Origin: Branchiostoma lanceolatum
Taxonomy: Eukaryota; Chordata; Leptocardii; Amphioxiformes; Branchiostomatidae
NCBI RefSeq assembly: GCF_035083965.1
Contig: NC_089724.1
Span: 4,202,001 to 4,266,000 of the forward strand
Length of the DNA: 64,000 nucleotides
Reading direction: 5' to 3'
This document shows positions 11,106-23,000 of the stretch, one piece after another (position 1 is the stretch's first letter; each line of letters opens with the position of its first letter). The notes beneath the pieces are model-generated. The model was given only the letters and a program-made list of their open reading frames with translations. It ran no database searches and was not told the DNA's origin. Made by a program: the position numbers and the translations under genes.

Positions 11106-11559
11106 TGCGCACTTCCAGACATATAAGTCAATGGTGCCCCATCACCATTGCTGCAAAACACAAATAGTTTTAGTCCAATGGCATGACAAGGGGGATTGTG
11201 ACATAAAATTGTGAGTAGCTGAGATGAAAAGGGTATACGTCGACCAAATTTTCCAACCAACAAATACGTTCCAAGTTCCAACCATGTTAGAACGACAAAC
11301 ATTTTCTGCAAAGCATTGTTCAATGCTTAAGTCCCGCACAGACGCATGGATTTCTAAGAACAAAGAGTTGTCCTATACAGTTGAAATTTTGCCATGTGTC
11401 GTTCAGGCAAATCAGAGAACTTTTTACATAGTGAATTGTTACCAACTTAACGTTATATAAATCTTCATGTAAACACGCTAAACACAGCTTTAAAAAGACG
11501 CTCAAGTCACACAGTACAGTATCGAGAAGTACTAGTACTTACTGTCGAATGTCGTGGGA

Positions 11560-12010
11560 AAGGCCGAGGCATCACGCCATAGTTCATATCGATGGCATAC
11601 GGACTGGCTCTGTTCATCCATGACTCTTACGGCTGGCAGAACCGCGCGACCAAGGAGGTTAGATCAGAACCTCTTTGGTGCTACATGGAAGAACCTTACG
11701 GCGAGGGACAGGGGCTAGTCCGGGCGGATGCACAAGGTACAAGGGCGGCAAGCGGGTCTCGTGGAGACGGAGACATATCGATCTTGCCAGGCTGGTAGTT
11801 GATCGAAGAGTGAACCTTCCAAGGCTACAAAGGCATCACGCTGTACACAGTGGCCTGTGATTGGTCACTTGCCAGGATATTCTGGCTTGTGATTGGTCGA
11901 AAAAATGCGCTTTTGGTTGTCATGGGTGATGTCACTCCGGATTGGTCATCTGTCTGATGAGATTAACCTCACTCTAGAGTCTTTCACCCCATTGGTTATC
12001 TGACCTAATA
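11560..12010. promoter_or_regulatory. Cluster of inverted CCAAT boxes
   Basis: ATTGG words occur at about 11852, 11893, 11940 and 11990, all in the same orientation, with a GGTCA/GGTTA context. CCAAT clusters mark many TATA-less promoters; here they would read toward the minus strand, in line with the exon-like pieces at 10655-11105. The palindrome ACCAAGGAGGTTAGATCAGA at 11650 is the second copy of the one at 4196. Confidence 0.35.
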
Positions 12011-13185
12011 AGATTGATATCGTTGTAACGCAAGCATTAGTCTCACCTGAGACGTCTGGACCTGGCCCCAGACAAGTAAACATCCTGGCGGCTAGTAAAT
12101 ATACCAGACTATCGATGACGACTGATAGTTAGGTCGTATTCTACGGCATTCTGCTTTTTCATTTAGCGTATTTATTGGTTTCTGATTTGTAGGGCCTACG
12201 TATACGTTTTACTAAGTGTCCTGAAATGTGTGGGTCACGACCAGCATGATAGTATGTTAAGTGCCCACGTGTGCTAATCAAATCAAATCAACTAACTGCG
12301 CACGACCTGTAGATTGTTCTTTATAGCCGTGTGAAGCTGATTATGTTATAGCTAGCTTCCGGTTTGGCCAGATGGCTATCATCATATTTTGGGGTCCTAG
12401 AAAATATACTGGTCAGACGCAAATGATTCGCTTTCTTCAATATTCTACATGATTTATCTACATGACAAACTTATCATTCCTATTGTTCACATTAAGAACA
12501 CACGAGCCATCAACCTTCAAATGAAGCCAAAATTCATTAAAACAATCTTGTGCCTAAAGGCAATATCTATAGGAAACCCCCCCCCCCCCCTAAATTCTAA
12601 AATTCCTCCAGAATCTTGCATGACTCTTGGACCAAACCTGTCTGTATTTGCCGCTAAAGCGCAAATGCTTAATTCTAGTACATTCTAGTATGGTCTGTGC
12701 TTTGTTACATATTTGTTTACAAGTAAAATGCTGGGTTATTAATGTACAAAGGCCACTGTTAAAGTCGTCAACAGCATGCTTTAAGTTTTACAAGCTCTGA
12801 AATATAATGCCATAGCTACTCAATATTATTGTAGTATCAACACACAAACTAAAAGACATACTAAGTATAAGTTGCAGAATACATTATTGGCAGTGAAAAC
12901 TAACTCCACTCTAGCTTGTATAACTTCCTGATGATGGAAATCAGATATGTACATCTCATTACGAAATATCAGTGAACTATTGGAGGAAAGTACACAATCA
13001 CTTACAAGACTTCGCAAAAAAAAATGTTCTCGTAACACTGTTTCTTCTCAAATGAGGTGAAAACAAGAAAGGGGACATGCAGTTGTAGAATAACGTATAA
13101 TGCAAGTACAGTAGAGTAGAATTTTAGGTCAGGTAGGACTGTTCCAGTTTAGACCGGTCTTCATTGTTGAATTCCTTTTCACTCG
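12010..13185. other. Gene-free stretch
   Basis: No gene or clear repeat seen. AT-rich, with a run of C at 12577-12589. Short frames here have no supporting signals. Confidence 0.5.
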
Positions 13186-13189
13186 ACTG

Positions 13190-13884
13190 TCATGGTGGGT
13201 TTAAGTGGGTGTTCCAAAGCTCTGTGGTTGTACTTAACAGGGTGACATTCCATATATACCTGTCGAATCTGGCCTTGAAGGCATTCACTGAGGGAGCATT
13301 GATAACTTCTTCCGGGAGTCCGTTCCACCAGGGGATTATCCTGTGTTTGAAGTATAGCAACCGCCTGTTTGTTTTTGTGAATGTTCTTGTTAGACGTAAG
13401 CTATGGCCTCTTGTCATAGCCTCAGATTGTATCTTGGGTATGCATGGGGTGGTGTCGAACAACCCATGTGCATATTTAAAGGTGTTGATTAGGTTCCCTC
13501 GTAGTCTTCTATATAGCAGAGTTGGTAGTTTCAGTGTTCTCAGTCTTTCCTGATAGGTGAAATCTCGTAGGCCTGGTACCCTCTTGGTAGCTCTCCTCCG
13601 CACATTTTCCACCATTTCCACCAGTTTCCAGGTACCGGGTGACCATATTGGTGCGCCATATTCGAGTGATGCCTCACAAGTGCTTTACAAAATGTTACAA
13701 ACATGACATTGTCGATGTGAGAGAAGGTTCTCCAGAGCAAACCTGCCATTTTGTTGGCTTTAGATACGGCCAAAGTCACATGCTTCTCAAAAGACAGCTC
13801 ACAGTCTGTAGTGATCCCAAGGTATTTCTCATGGCTACCGGACTCTAGCTTTGAGCTTCGTTGCATTTGTATTTCTTTGTACAT
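13190..13884 (-). mobile_element. Jockey/CR1-type reverse transcriptase C-terminus, frameshifted
   Basis: Minus strand, upstream part reads KYLGITTDCELSFEKHV and ALVRHHSNMAHQYGHPV. After a frameshift the frame continues LRDFTYQERLRTLKLP, TLLYRRLRGNLINTFK and HRIIPWWNGLPEEVINAP. These are the YLG, 'L--L--RR-RGDL---YK' and 'WN-LP' blocks at the end of LINE reverse transcriptases. The 5' part is missing and at least one frameshift breaks it. The 3' end is near 13190. Confidence 0.85.
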
Positions 13885-14469
13885 GGAGTATTCTTGATCC
13901 TATATATGGTTTATCACTATGTTTAATGAAAAAGCTTATTTGCGATTCAGTACAGTGTATTAGCTTGAAAGTTTAGTGAGTGTTAGAAGAAATCATTCTG
14001 AAGCGAATTTGAACTGTAATTTCCAACAGAAAAATTGGACTTCCGCAAATTTGTGACTGTCCAACTCCAGTCTTTGTCGATGAATGAGGAATTCGCAACT
14101 TCTATGACGTCATGTTATACAGATAGAACAGGTGTTTAGCGAACGGCGCAGAGAGTCCACCCCTTTCTGCAACACATATATGATCCACTGCTCACCGAGT
14201 CACGTGTTTTATCTGCATAACCTGACGTTACAGAAGCGGTGAGTTGCTCCTTTATTGACAAAGACGAGTTGGACATTTGAAAATTTGGACTACAAACATC
14301 CGGAAACACACACAAACACACATACACGCTCACAACTATATCTCCATTTTTCATGGAGATAAAAAGCGTTGTAAGAAGCCGCATTGCACTACCACTAGCT
14401 ACTTGAAAAAGTATTATGCTTCACCTCAATTGAGAACGCGTGCTTTGCCTTTTTTTTACGTAAGAATGG

Positions 14470-14650
14470 TTTAGGCCATGTTGATTGGATTACTAGTATA
14501 TCCATGACATCCGCTCGCGCATCAATTTTCGTCCATTACCACAAAAAAGTTTTCTACCATACTGTAAATCGTGGAAAGTAGCTATAAATGAGCAAAGATA
14601 TGCCGTAAATAGCAGAAAGATATTTCGGAAAACGGATACTAATTTCTAGA
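14470..14650 (+). repeat. Dispersed repeat, GGCCATGTTGATT family
   Basis: Shares GGCCATGTTGATT, a region of ACATCCGC-CGCG, CATACTGTAAATCG, ATGCCGTAAAT and CTAGAATGC with 47943-48130 in the same order. A third copy is split at 56048 and 56313. Non-coding, origin unknown. Confidence 0.65.
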
Positions 14651-14684
14651 ATGCAAAAAGAAGAAGATGTAAAAGACCTTTCCT

Positions 14685-15470
14685 ATCTGTAGTTCGTAGG
14701 CTGTCACATTTACCATGGTTACGTTCCATATTCTCATGTAATCGTGTTTCATCTAATAAAACTTACCATCTACTGAGCTGTTATGTTCTGTTGACTGTTG
14801 CGATATGAGTGTGATGAGCTGGTGAGTGTTTAGCCAATGCATATTTCTCGATATACACTTTTATTTTACGTTACCTCCAACACCCTACTGTTCCCTGTTT
14901 AGAATTGGCATAAACAGGGAATCCTATTGGCGGGGGAGTCTACTTTAGAATCAGCGAATTTCTTCAGTGTGCAAAAATAAGTACTGTTTTTGTTGGGGAG
15001 TAAAAACAAAGAAAAACACAGCCCTCCCTGAATTACATGCACCCTTTGAAATACTAGTAGTCCATATCATAAACTCTCCAAGTGATTGGATGGTGAGATC
15101 GTTATCCTCTTCTGACTAGCCTGACACCTATCACATCCGGGGTATGTCAAAAGAAGGAAATGGGTTTGCCCTTAGAAATAGCCCACGGCTAGTTGGGTAA
15201 CGCTGGCATTTACATGCCGAACTAATAAATGAATAAATAAAGACGGAAATGATCTCACCGTCTCACATCTGCTTGTATCGGTCCACAAAAGATAGCAACC
15301 AAGCGCAAGAAGCACCCACCCCCACGCGCGAGTAGTGAGACCGTCTTTGCCCATTTGTGCATCAATCTCCAAAGGCAAAAGTCGTGTTAGAATATTTAAA
15401 AAAAAAAAAAGTAGAAATAGAAAAACAGTTTATCAATATTCCTTTCCTTAGCATTAACGTTTTCATTCTA
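14685..15470 (+). repeat. Upstream flank of gene A, duplicated downstream of gene A
   Basis: Two blocks, 14685-14840 and 15288-15470, recur in order and orientation at 19236-19400 and 19505-19690. Shared words include CTGAGCTGTTATGTTCTG, TTGACTGTTG and TAGCAACCAAGCGCAAGAAG. The upstream copy has about 350 bp extra between blocks, partly the dispersed repeat 15155-15240 (inverse of 8603-8700). Confidence 0.75.
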
Positions 15471-15479
15471 CGCATTGAT

Positions 15480-15605
15480 GGCTCACGTGATAAAACCATA
15501 GACAATAGATCACGTGACTAGACAACGTTAACGTCTTTCTTCACTTCTTCAGTTCAAACGTAGACAGCACGTGCGCAAGGAGTCGACAACAGATGTCCCA
15601 ACGAA
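15480..15605 (+). promoter_or_regulatory. Promoter of gene A with three CACGTG elements
   Basis: CTCACGTGATA near 15481, ATCACGTGACT near 15510 and AGCACGTGCGC near 15568 lie 35-125 bp before the start codon. CACGTG is the core of bHLH-zip sites (USF, MITF/TFE, Myc). Gene C has two such elements at a similar distance from its start. Confidence 0.5.
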
Positions 15606-17721
15606 ATGGCGGAAAAAGTGAAGGAACTGAAAGAAATTCTGTCGCATGTAGCTGAGAATGGCCCAATTCTAACGCCGAATACTGCTCTAATGGCTGCCGC
15701 TGTGAGTGGATCAGTTCAAGGCGTGAAAGAGGCTTTGAAAGCTGGTAAGCACATATTAATTGTTACTATTTCCGAAAGTGCTTATAATGGATGGCGTCGA
15801 CTCGCGTAATAGCACAGGGGTCGAAAGTCCTTGGTCAAACCGAGTAAATTAATTAGAGGAGAAAATATGGTCCCGATGACAGTTGATAGAGTCTTGTTTC
15901 CGTGATTTAAAGAATTCGTATACTAGTTAGTACAACTTTTCTTTTGTTCCTAAAAAGTACACGTGTCCTCAAAGAGATTAGATAGAACCTTCATGGTATG
16001 CTACACATCATTTGGTCGGGGACTCCACCGAAGACATCTCCACGCTTCCCAAGAATGTTGTTTAAGGACAGTATCTTTACGTACCGACTTTATATTAGTA
16101 GACCTGAACTCAATTATCTATTTCGTGCCTCTTATCCCTCACTGCATGGGTACCCAGCCACGCCTTCCACTGTAACTGACACTTATGCGCAGCAATGAAG
16201 TTATATCTAACAACCTCGAGTGTGTGCATTTTCAGTTTGCTGCTGAAATGTAGTACATGTTTTCTGTCAGAACAAGGCGTGAATTCGTAAAGATGGCCTC
16301 CTATCAGTAGATGATCATTGAAATGTAAATGTTATACGGTGGCCATATAGCAGTAGATTATTGAAATGTAATTTAGGAAGTGGCTACTGACAGGATGATC
16401 CTGTTAGCAGTAGAAAAAATACACTGCTGGTAGGATGATCCTGCCAATAGCCACAGCCTTTAAATTATAACAGAAAAGTATTTGCACAAAAGTACGGTGT
16501 ATAAGTAACACCTGTTGTTCTTTTCCGTGGTTTGCAGACAATTTACATGCGAGATGGGGCTGAAAAGGTAAAGGATGATCGGAGCGAGTTGACATTGATT
16601 TGGCACAGTTTAGACCCGTGGATGGCAAATGGTTCCTACCTACCTAGCCGACTCCCTTAGCATATTATTCACTCTATTAGGCCAATTTCTACTATTTTTC
16701 CAGCCATCCGCGGGGCCTGGTAGAGGCTAGAACATAGCCATCTTTCAGAAGCAATATACACACATTTTTTGGAGGGACACACAAGAACTTATAGGCAGAT
16801 AAGGAGGTTAAAGGCGCATATAACCTTGTTGGGTTGACAGAAGTTCTTAACTACTAGTACCCGTCACTGAGCGATGGCTGGAAAACATATACTTTCAAAC
16901 TTGATTGCAAAATTTTATCGACAATATGAAATTTTCTCTGTGTAATTCAGTTTAACTTAACTGTAAACTTTGATGACCTACCGGCTCAGGTGCGGACATT
17001 GAATACGATCTACTTGACAGCACTGGTACAGCATTGTACACGGCTTCCTACAACGGACATGCAGATGTAGTGAGACTGCTGCTCCGCAAGGGGGCGTCTG
17101 TGGCGAAAAGATGCGGTCCGTATGCTCCCCTTCATGAAGCAGCGTCCTATGGTAGGTCGACTAAAAACAACTGATTGGTATTTATCTATAGAGACACGGC
17201 AAGTAATCAAATTAACTGATGACATCCTCTGCAGACTTCAAATCTAGTGCCAAAAAAATGGTGGGCAAAATACAAGATACGTGCATTTAAAAAAATACCA
17301 TAAACCATGTAAGAAGAATTGAAGCGATATCTCTTCATCATACACAGAGTCTTCCACATATGTAAGTTGATGTGCATTTCTTGTGTTGTAACTCCAACCT
17401 CAGGTTGGACAGAAGTGGTGGAATTGCTGGTGAATCATGGGGCAACTTTAGACGTACAGGACGATTTCCATGACACACCACTGATAAGAGCCTGTGTCTA
17501 CAAACAAGTGGACACAGTTCGGCGGCTGATTGAGCTGGGAGCAAGAGTGGATTTGATCGCCGATTATGGCGAGGTAGCCCAGAGGTAAGTGTCACATATG
17601 CATTCTTTGAGAATAATGATACAGTGTGTATGATTGTTTCTTTTGTAGACAAACTTTCGAATAAAGCTGTGTATGTGTGTGTGTATGTGCATGCGTGTAT
17701 ATGTGTGTGTGTGTGTACGTG

Positions 17722-17795
<74 letters not shown>

Positions 17796-18918
17796 GTGAG
17801 TGTGTATGTGCGTGGGTGTTAAAGGGTGTGTGTATACATGTATGTATGCATGTCTTATACTATTTTGGGCCATAGGCAAGAATCCGTGGTGCCATTACTC
17901 TCCAAGCAGAGGAGTGGGTCCGACAGGTTTTTGACGTGTTTTTAGGCGTTTTGTCGGGCTTTCTACTTTGTCATGGTTTCTTTCTATCTTTAAAGATAGA
18001 AAGAAACCATGACAAAGTAGAAAGCCCGACAAAAACGCCTAAAAACACGTCAAAAACCTGTCGGACCCACTCCTCTGCTTGGAGAGTAGGTGCCATAAGG
18101 TAGAGCCTTAAAATTATCAGAATTCTAGACCGTGCGTTCTATAGGGAACATAATGTATTGATATCCCGTTTCCCAGTTAGTTCCCTGTATGTCCGCTAGG
18201 TTTTACCCGTATGGGATGAAAGAAGACCGTCGTTGGGAAGAGTGCATGAAGCTGATAGAAGAGGCGAGAGAGACCAGGCTGTTGAGATGCTGCAACCCGA
18301 AGTGTGGCAAACCAGGCTACAGGTAGGTTTTGCTGCTGATGGCTCAGTTTTAAAAAAATGTTTTGTTTTATACATTGTCATCGTATGACTTGTATGACCC
18401 AGGACAATTAGCCTGGTTGCCTTCCTTGGCAGTTACCGCCGGCTCAATCTTGATAACGTGGTTGGGTGAAACAAGACTTGATTGCATGTATAAAGATGAC
18501 ATCTACACACAAAACAACAAAAGCTGGCAACCATACTGTGAGGTTTGTGCTGAGCACGCAAGATGTTTTGGTGCAGGTAATATGTAAGCTGAACATGTAT
18601 TTCTGGACCCGAGCAAAGCCTGTGGAGGATTTCTACAAGTCTTCGTAGCCTACAAAAGGCAACAGCAAAACATTTCTGAGTTTGACACAGTTCTTGAATA
18701 GCTTATTTGCCTGTCACACCATCTACAGGTCAACCCTGAAGCTGTGTGGCCGGTGCAAGATGACCCGCTACTGCAACCGCGACTGTCAGAAACAACACTG
18801 GTCTGTCGGACACAAGAAGTGCTGTGGGCAGGATACATACTCCGAGGACCCAATCGCCTACCGAGAGATGGTTTATTCATTGGTGGATGTCCTCGATCAA
18901 TATTTAGACAAAGCGTGA
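15606..18918 (+). CDS. Ankyrin-repeat MYND-finger protein, gene A
   Basis: Five exons: 15606-15744, 16990-17151, 17404-17584, 18200-18322, 18729-18918; all GT-AG and in phase, giving 264 residues. The N-terminus starts MAEKVKELKEILSHV. Exons 2-3 encode ankyrin repeats, for example TALYTASYNGHADVVRLLL and [16 protein letters not shown]. Exons 4-5 encode a C-terminal MYND zinc finger split by the last intron: [12 protein letters not shown], then [20 protein letters not shown] and GHKKCC, with the C/C-C/C-C/C-H/C ligand series present. Both domains are protein-interaction modules; no catalytic function is implied. Paralogous to genes B and C on the opposite strand. Introns contain a MITE fragment, a TG microsatellite and a 198-bp hairpin. 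It resembles ankyrin-MYND proteins generally, and I do not claim orthology to a named vertebrate gene. Confidence 0.9.
16645..16737 (+). mobile_element. MITE half, CCGCGGGGCCTGGTAGAGGC family
   Basis: TAGCCGACTCCCTT, TTCACTCTATT, GGCCAATTTCTACTATTTTT and CCGCGGGGCCTGGTAGAGGC match one arm of the long hairpin at 34690-34972. Further single arms are at 33148-33232 and, more diverged, 26530-26590. In intron 1 of gene A. Confidence 0.65.
17665..17835 (+). repeat. (TG)n microsatellite in intron 3 of gene A
   Basis: Imperfect TGTGTA/TGTGCG repeats followed by an uninterrupted TG run at about 17725-17791. The homologous introns of genes B and C carry TG repeats on the same coding strand. Confidence 0.9.
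17889..18088. mobile_element. Near-perfect 198-bp hairpin MITE in intron 3 of gene A
   Basis: Begins TACTCTCCAAGCAGAGG and ends with its exact inverse CCTCTGCTTGGAGAGTA. The two arms, about 95 bp each, are almost perfectly complementary through TTTCTATCTTTAAAGATAGA at the centre. The flanks repeat GGTGCCAT, an 8-bp target duplication of hAT type. The transcript would fold into a long RNA duplex. Confidence 0.9.
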
Positions 18919-18919
18919 T

Positions 18920-20040
18920 TCTACACATATTTGCCACATCTTTAACCACAAGCTGTATCATTTTGTATGGAGGACTGTTGAGATCACAATGCCGCTACAA
19001 CCGTATTAAATGTTGCAGAAAATAATTTCTCAGTTTGTATATGGATTTGATGCTGATGTCTTTATTTTATGTGTACAAAATGTGCACATACATAGTTGTT
19101 TTTTCACATACGCATTCTATCCAAAAGGCTTTGCATGACCTTGTTTGATTTATCACGTAAAAGAAAGTAAACAAGTTACGAAATGTCAACATGCGAGTTG
19201 GGTTTTCACCAAGCATCGTTTGCAGTTACCACTTTTCTTTCCTATCCGTAGTTAGTAGGCTGTCACCGAACGTTGTCATGGTTACGATATATATTCTCAC
19301 TGAATCGTGTTTCATCTAAAAAAAATGACCTGCTACCATTTTTGTCTACTGAGCTGTTATGTTCTGTTGACTGTTGTGATATGAATGTAATGAGCTGGTG
19401 AAGTGTTTAGCCATATCATATGCTATCATCCGAAGTAAATTAATCACTTGAACAGGTACCAATCTCTCCGCCAAACCTCTGATTGGCGAATACTAGTAAT
19501 ATAACGGTCCATACATAACGGGTAGCAACCAAGCGCAAGAAGCACGCACGCCCCCATGCGTGCACGTGGATGACAGCAATGTCTTCGCACATTTGTGTTA
19601 GGAAAAAAATGATCCTTCGCAGAAAGCTGTCCAAATGCAAATTAAAGCAGCTTATCAATTTTCGTTTTCTAAATCTTTACGTTCTCACATATGACAATAG
19701 CTGTGTATTTGCATCTTTTTATTAAAACAAGCTTGCGGGGGAGAAGCTGTTCTAAATTTTAAAACTAATTTCCATAGGCCAGGAACAACGTTTGCACATA
19801 ACGTTACAAGTCTCAGAATGACATGTGAAACTAAAGCAATCTAATGAAAACATCATCGACAAAACCTATATGGAGTCTGGTAGGGAAAAATCTACAAAAA
19901 TTGTGAAAATTTCTTCTGGGGCATATTTTCTCAGTCTACCAGGCTAACACTCAAGTCAGCGTCACGTAAATATAATCTTCTTACCAGCGGCACAGATCTC
20001 GATATCGGTTATCTACCATACAGCTACACTATCTGGGTAA
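18920..20040. repeat. Gene A 3' flank and copy of its 5' flank
   Basis: 19236-19400 and 19505-19690 are direct copies of 14685-14840 and 15288-15470. No ankyrin-MYND exon follows; the Kelch gene begins at 20072. A short inverted pair (AGTCTGGTAGGG near 19873, TCTACCAGGCTAAC near 19936) also lies here. Confidence 0.65.
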
Positions 20041-20071
20041 TCAAAGTACAGGGAAGTGCAACGTCATCAAC

Positions 20072-23000
20072 ATGGCTGCCGCATACAAAGAACCCCACGT
20101 CGGCGCAGATCGTCCTCGTTCCTATCACGACAAGGGCCATCTGCACGGGTTTCTAGGAGCTGTGGGTGACTTACAGAAGGCTGGGGTGCTGCAGGATGTC
20201 AACCTTGAAGTCGAGGGCCGCCGGTTTCCCTGCCATCGGCTTGTTCTGTCCGCGGCCAGCCCCTACTTCAGGGCCATGTTTACAAGTGACATGGCGGAAA
20301 GTCGGCAGAAGACGGTTGTTTTGCAGGTACGGGACGCGTAGGATTCAGGCGCAACGTTAGGGATAAAATTTCACGACCAGATGATGATGAGAACAAAATA
20401 TTAACTTAAAAAGAGCTAGTTATTATATGGAACTGATATAATTGTAAAGCTTTCTTGTGATATGTGATCTTGCCCCTCCCCACTTTAACTTTTCTAATGT
20501 TGTACCTGTAGAGCTTTTACTATTTTTCTTGTCACTGCTACAGGCTTCATGCATTTTAGACTATTTTTTTAGAATTTGTTTAACAGTTAACTACAGTTCT
20601 TTTTACATGTATAATATTATAGAAAATTGTTAATGAAGGCTTATGACAGACAGGGATAGTAATATGTAAAGTGCTTGATTTTGATGATATGTTTTGCTGT
20701 GGAGTTCTTACACAATTTAGATGTTTTTTACATTATCGCATCATATTGAATTCTCCCACAGGGTTTGGATGCAGGAATGTTTGGGGAGGTTCTGAGTTAC
20801 ATCTACTCGGGAACCCTCCATGTGTCCCTGGACAAAGTGCAACCCCTGTACCAGGCAGCCGACCTCCTCCAACTGGACTATGTGAGAGACACCTGCAGCA
20901 GCTACATGGCCATGAACGTGGAGCACTCCACCTGTGTGGACCTGTACAAGTTTGCTGATGTCTTCTCTTTGGACGTTGTTCGGAAATGTGGTCTGCAATG
21001 GATTGATAGAAACTTTACTGAGGTGGGTCTGACGTTTTGATGATAGATCACTTCATTTTTTTAATTCCCTAGAGACCCCACTCTAATGAAAGAGTGGTTG
21101 GAGGTTGTAGAAGTTGTAGAAGAATGAGTTTTTGTTTTAAAACTCATTGTAAAGCTCTTTTCAAATATGGTTCGTTTCTTTTGTTGCATTTGAGGAGTGA
21201 CTCTAAGACGATCTCATCTACAAATTCAACTTTAGTAAACTTTTGTAGCTATCCTACTTTGTGTGTTGGCTGTTCAGTTTTAATCAGCATCAACCAATGG
21301 AAGATTATTACTAGAGGGTAGAGGATCTAGGAGATGCAGAGGGCGGCCCTGTACAAGATGAGAGAGGAGAGGTCCCCCCTAGGAGTGAAAATACCCTGGA
21401 ATGATGATTAATTATGATAAATGAACTTTGCATCTTCAATCTTCACAGGTTTCTTCTGGAAAGGAGTTCTGCAGCCTGAGTGTGAATCAGCTTACTGAGA
21501 TCATCAGCCATGATGAGCTGGTTGTAAAAGAGGAGACAACAGTGTGGGAGGCTGTGGTGAGATGGGTGCAGCACAGCAGGGAGGACAGGTGGGTGTCAGT
21601 GGTCCATAGGTAGATGTTGTGGTTCTAACATGAAGTAAACATGTTTGAGTGAGAAGCCACTGTGATACTAAGTCAGCTGAACTCACCTCTACCCTGTACT
21701 CTACAGACTGGACCACCTACCCAGCATCCTCCCTCACATCCGCTTCGACCTGCTGACCCCGTACAACGTGTTGGTCATCTCAGATCACCCCCTGGTCAAG
21801 GAGGATCCTGGGAGATCTGCCATCAGGAACGTGGTGAAGACCTCCAACCTGAAGAGGAGAGTCGGGATGGACACAATGGAAATGGCTTTGCTTTTTGCTA
21901 AAAGGTATCGTCATCATCATTCCAGGGCATTTTCGCTCCTTGGGAGGAACCCCTCTAGTCTTTCCTATGTCAAGCAATTCTTGGCCATGAACAATGATAC
22001 ATGAAGTTTTTGTTTTGTTCGCAAACTGCAGCAAAACAAAAAACTTCATGTATCACTGGTCATCTACATGTTTAATAAGGCGCCATACTTTTTTGCCAGT
22101 GAAGACCAAAGTTGCAGGTCTCATCAATGAAATCAAGAAAAAGACACTTATTTCTGACAGTGACACTCATACTGATTGATGAGGGAAAAAGACATATAGT
22201 TATGCTAACTGTATTCACTCCCAAGGTACAGACTTTTCACTCTGACTCTGTTTTCAGGTTGATCTTCCTCATCGGCATTACTTATCTTAAAACGTTTGAG
22301 AAACAACAAATCAAATTATCGTTGCCTGATCATTGAATGCATCTCCCCCTTTACAGAGGTAATGAGATGCTGTGGATAAATCCTGAGGAGGGGAAGTACA
22401 TCAGGTGTGACTACAACATATCTCCAATTGCAGGAGCAGTTACAAGTGACAATGACATCTATGTCCTGGCATCTATCCGCAAAAAGATTTCCCTATTCAA
22501 GTACAGCCATACAGGGAATGAATGGGAAAAGAAGTCTACAGTATGTAAGGAACCAATACAACCAAATGATTTGACATCTGATTACCTTATGGCAGTCGAT
22601 GGACATCTTTTTTGCCTGACTGGGACATATTCAGTGGTGGTATTGAAGAAATACAACCAGCACACAAACAAGTGGTACACATGTTCGACACCTGGACATG
22701 ACGGGCAGTTGGGAAGCCATGTGGCAGTGTCCTGCAATCAGCACATCTATCTCCTCACATACACAGAGCTGTATTGTTATGACCCAAGGGAGGATCACTG
22801 GTGCAAGAAAACCCCGCCAGAGGATAGTCCTGACCTCTGCAGTGCAGTTGCCATCAGAACAGAGATCTTCTTCACGGATGATGACCTCAACAAGACAATA
22901 GTGTACGACACAGAGGCAGACCAGTGGCTTGACCTTACAGGACGGCTTGACCTTACAGGACGGCTGAACACAGATTTCAACATTGAATGCATTGTTCATT

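Noticed and set aside
13164..13553. Plus-strand frame of 129 residues
   Set aside because: Antisense shadow of the LINE reverse transcriptase fragment.
17592..17879. Long His-Thr frame on the minus strand
   Set aside because: It is a translation of the TG microsatellite.
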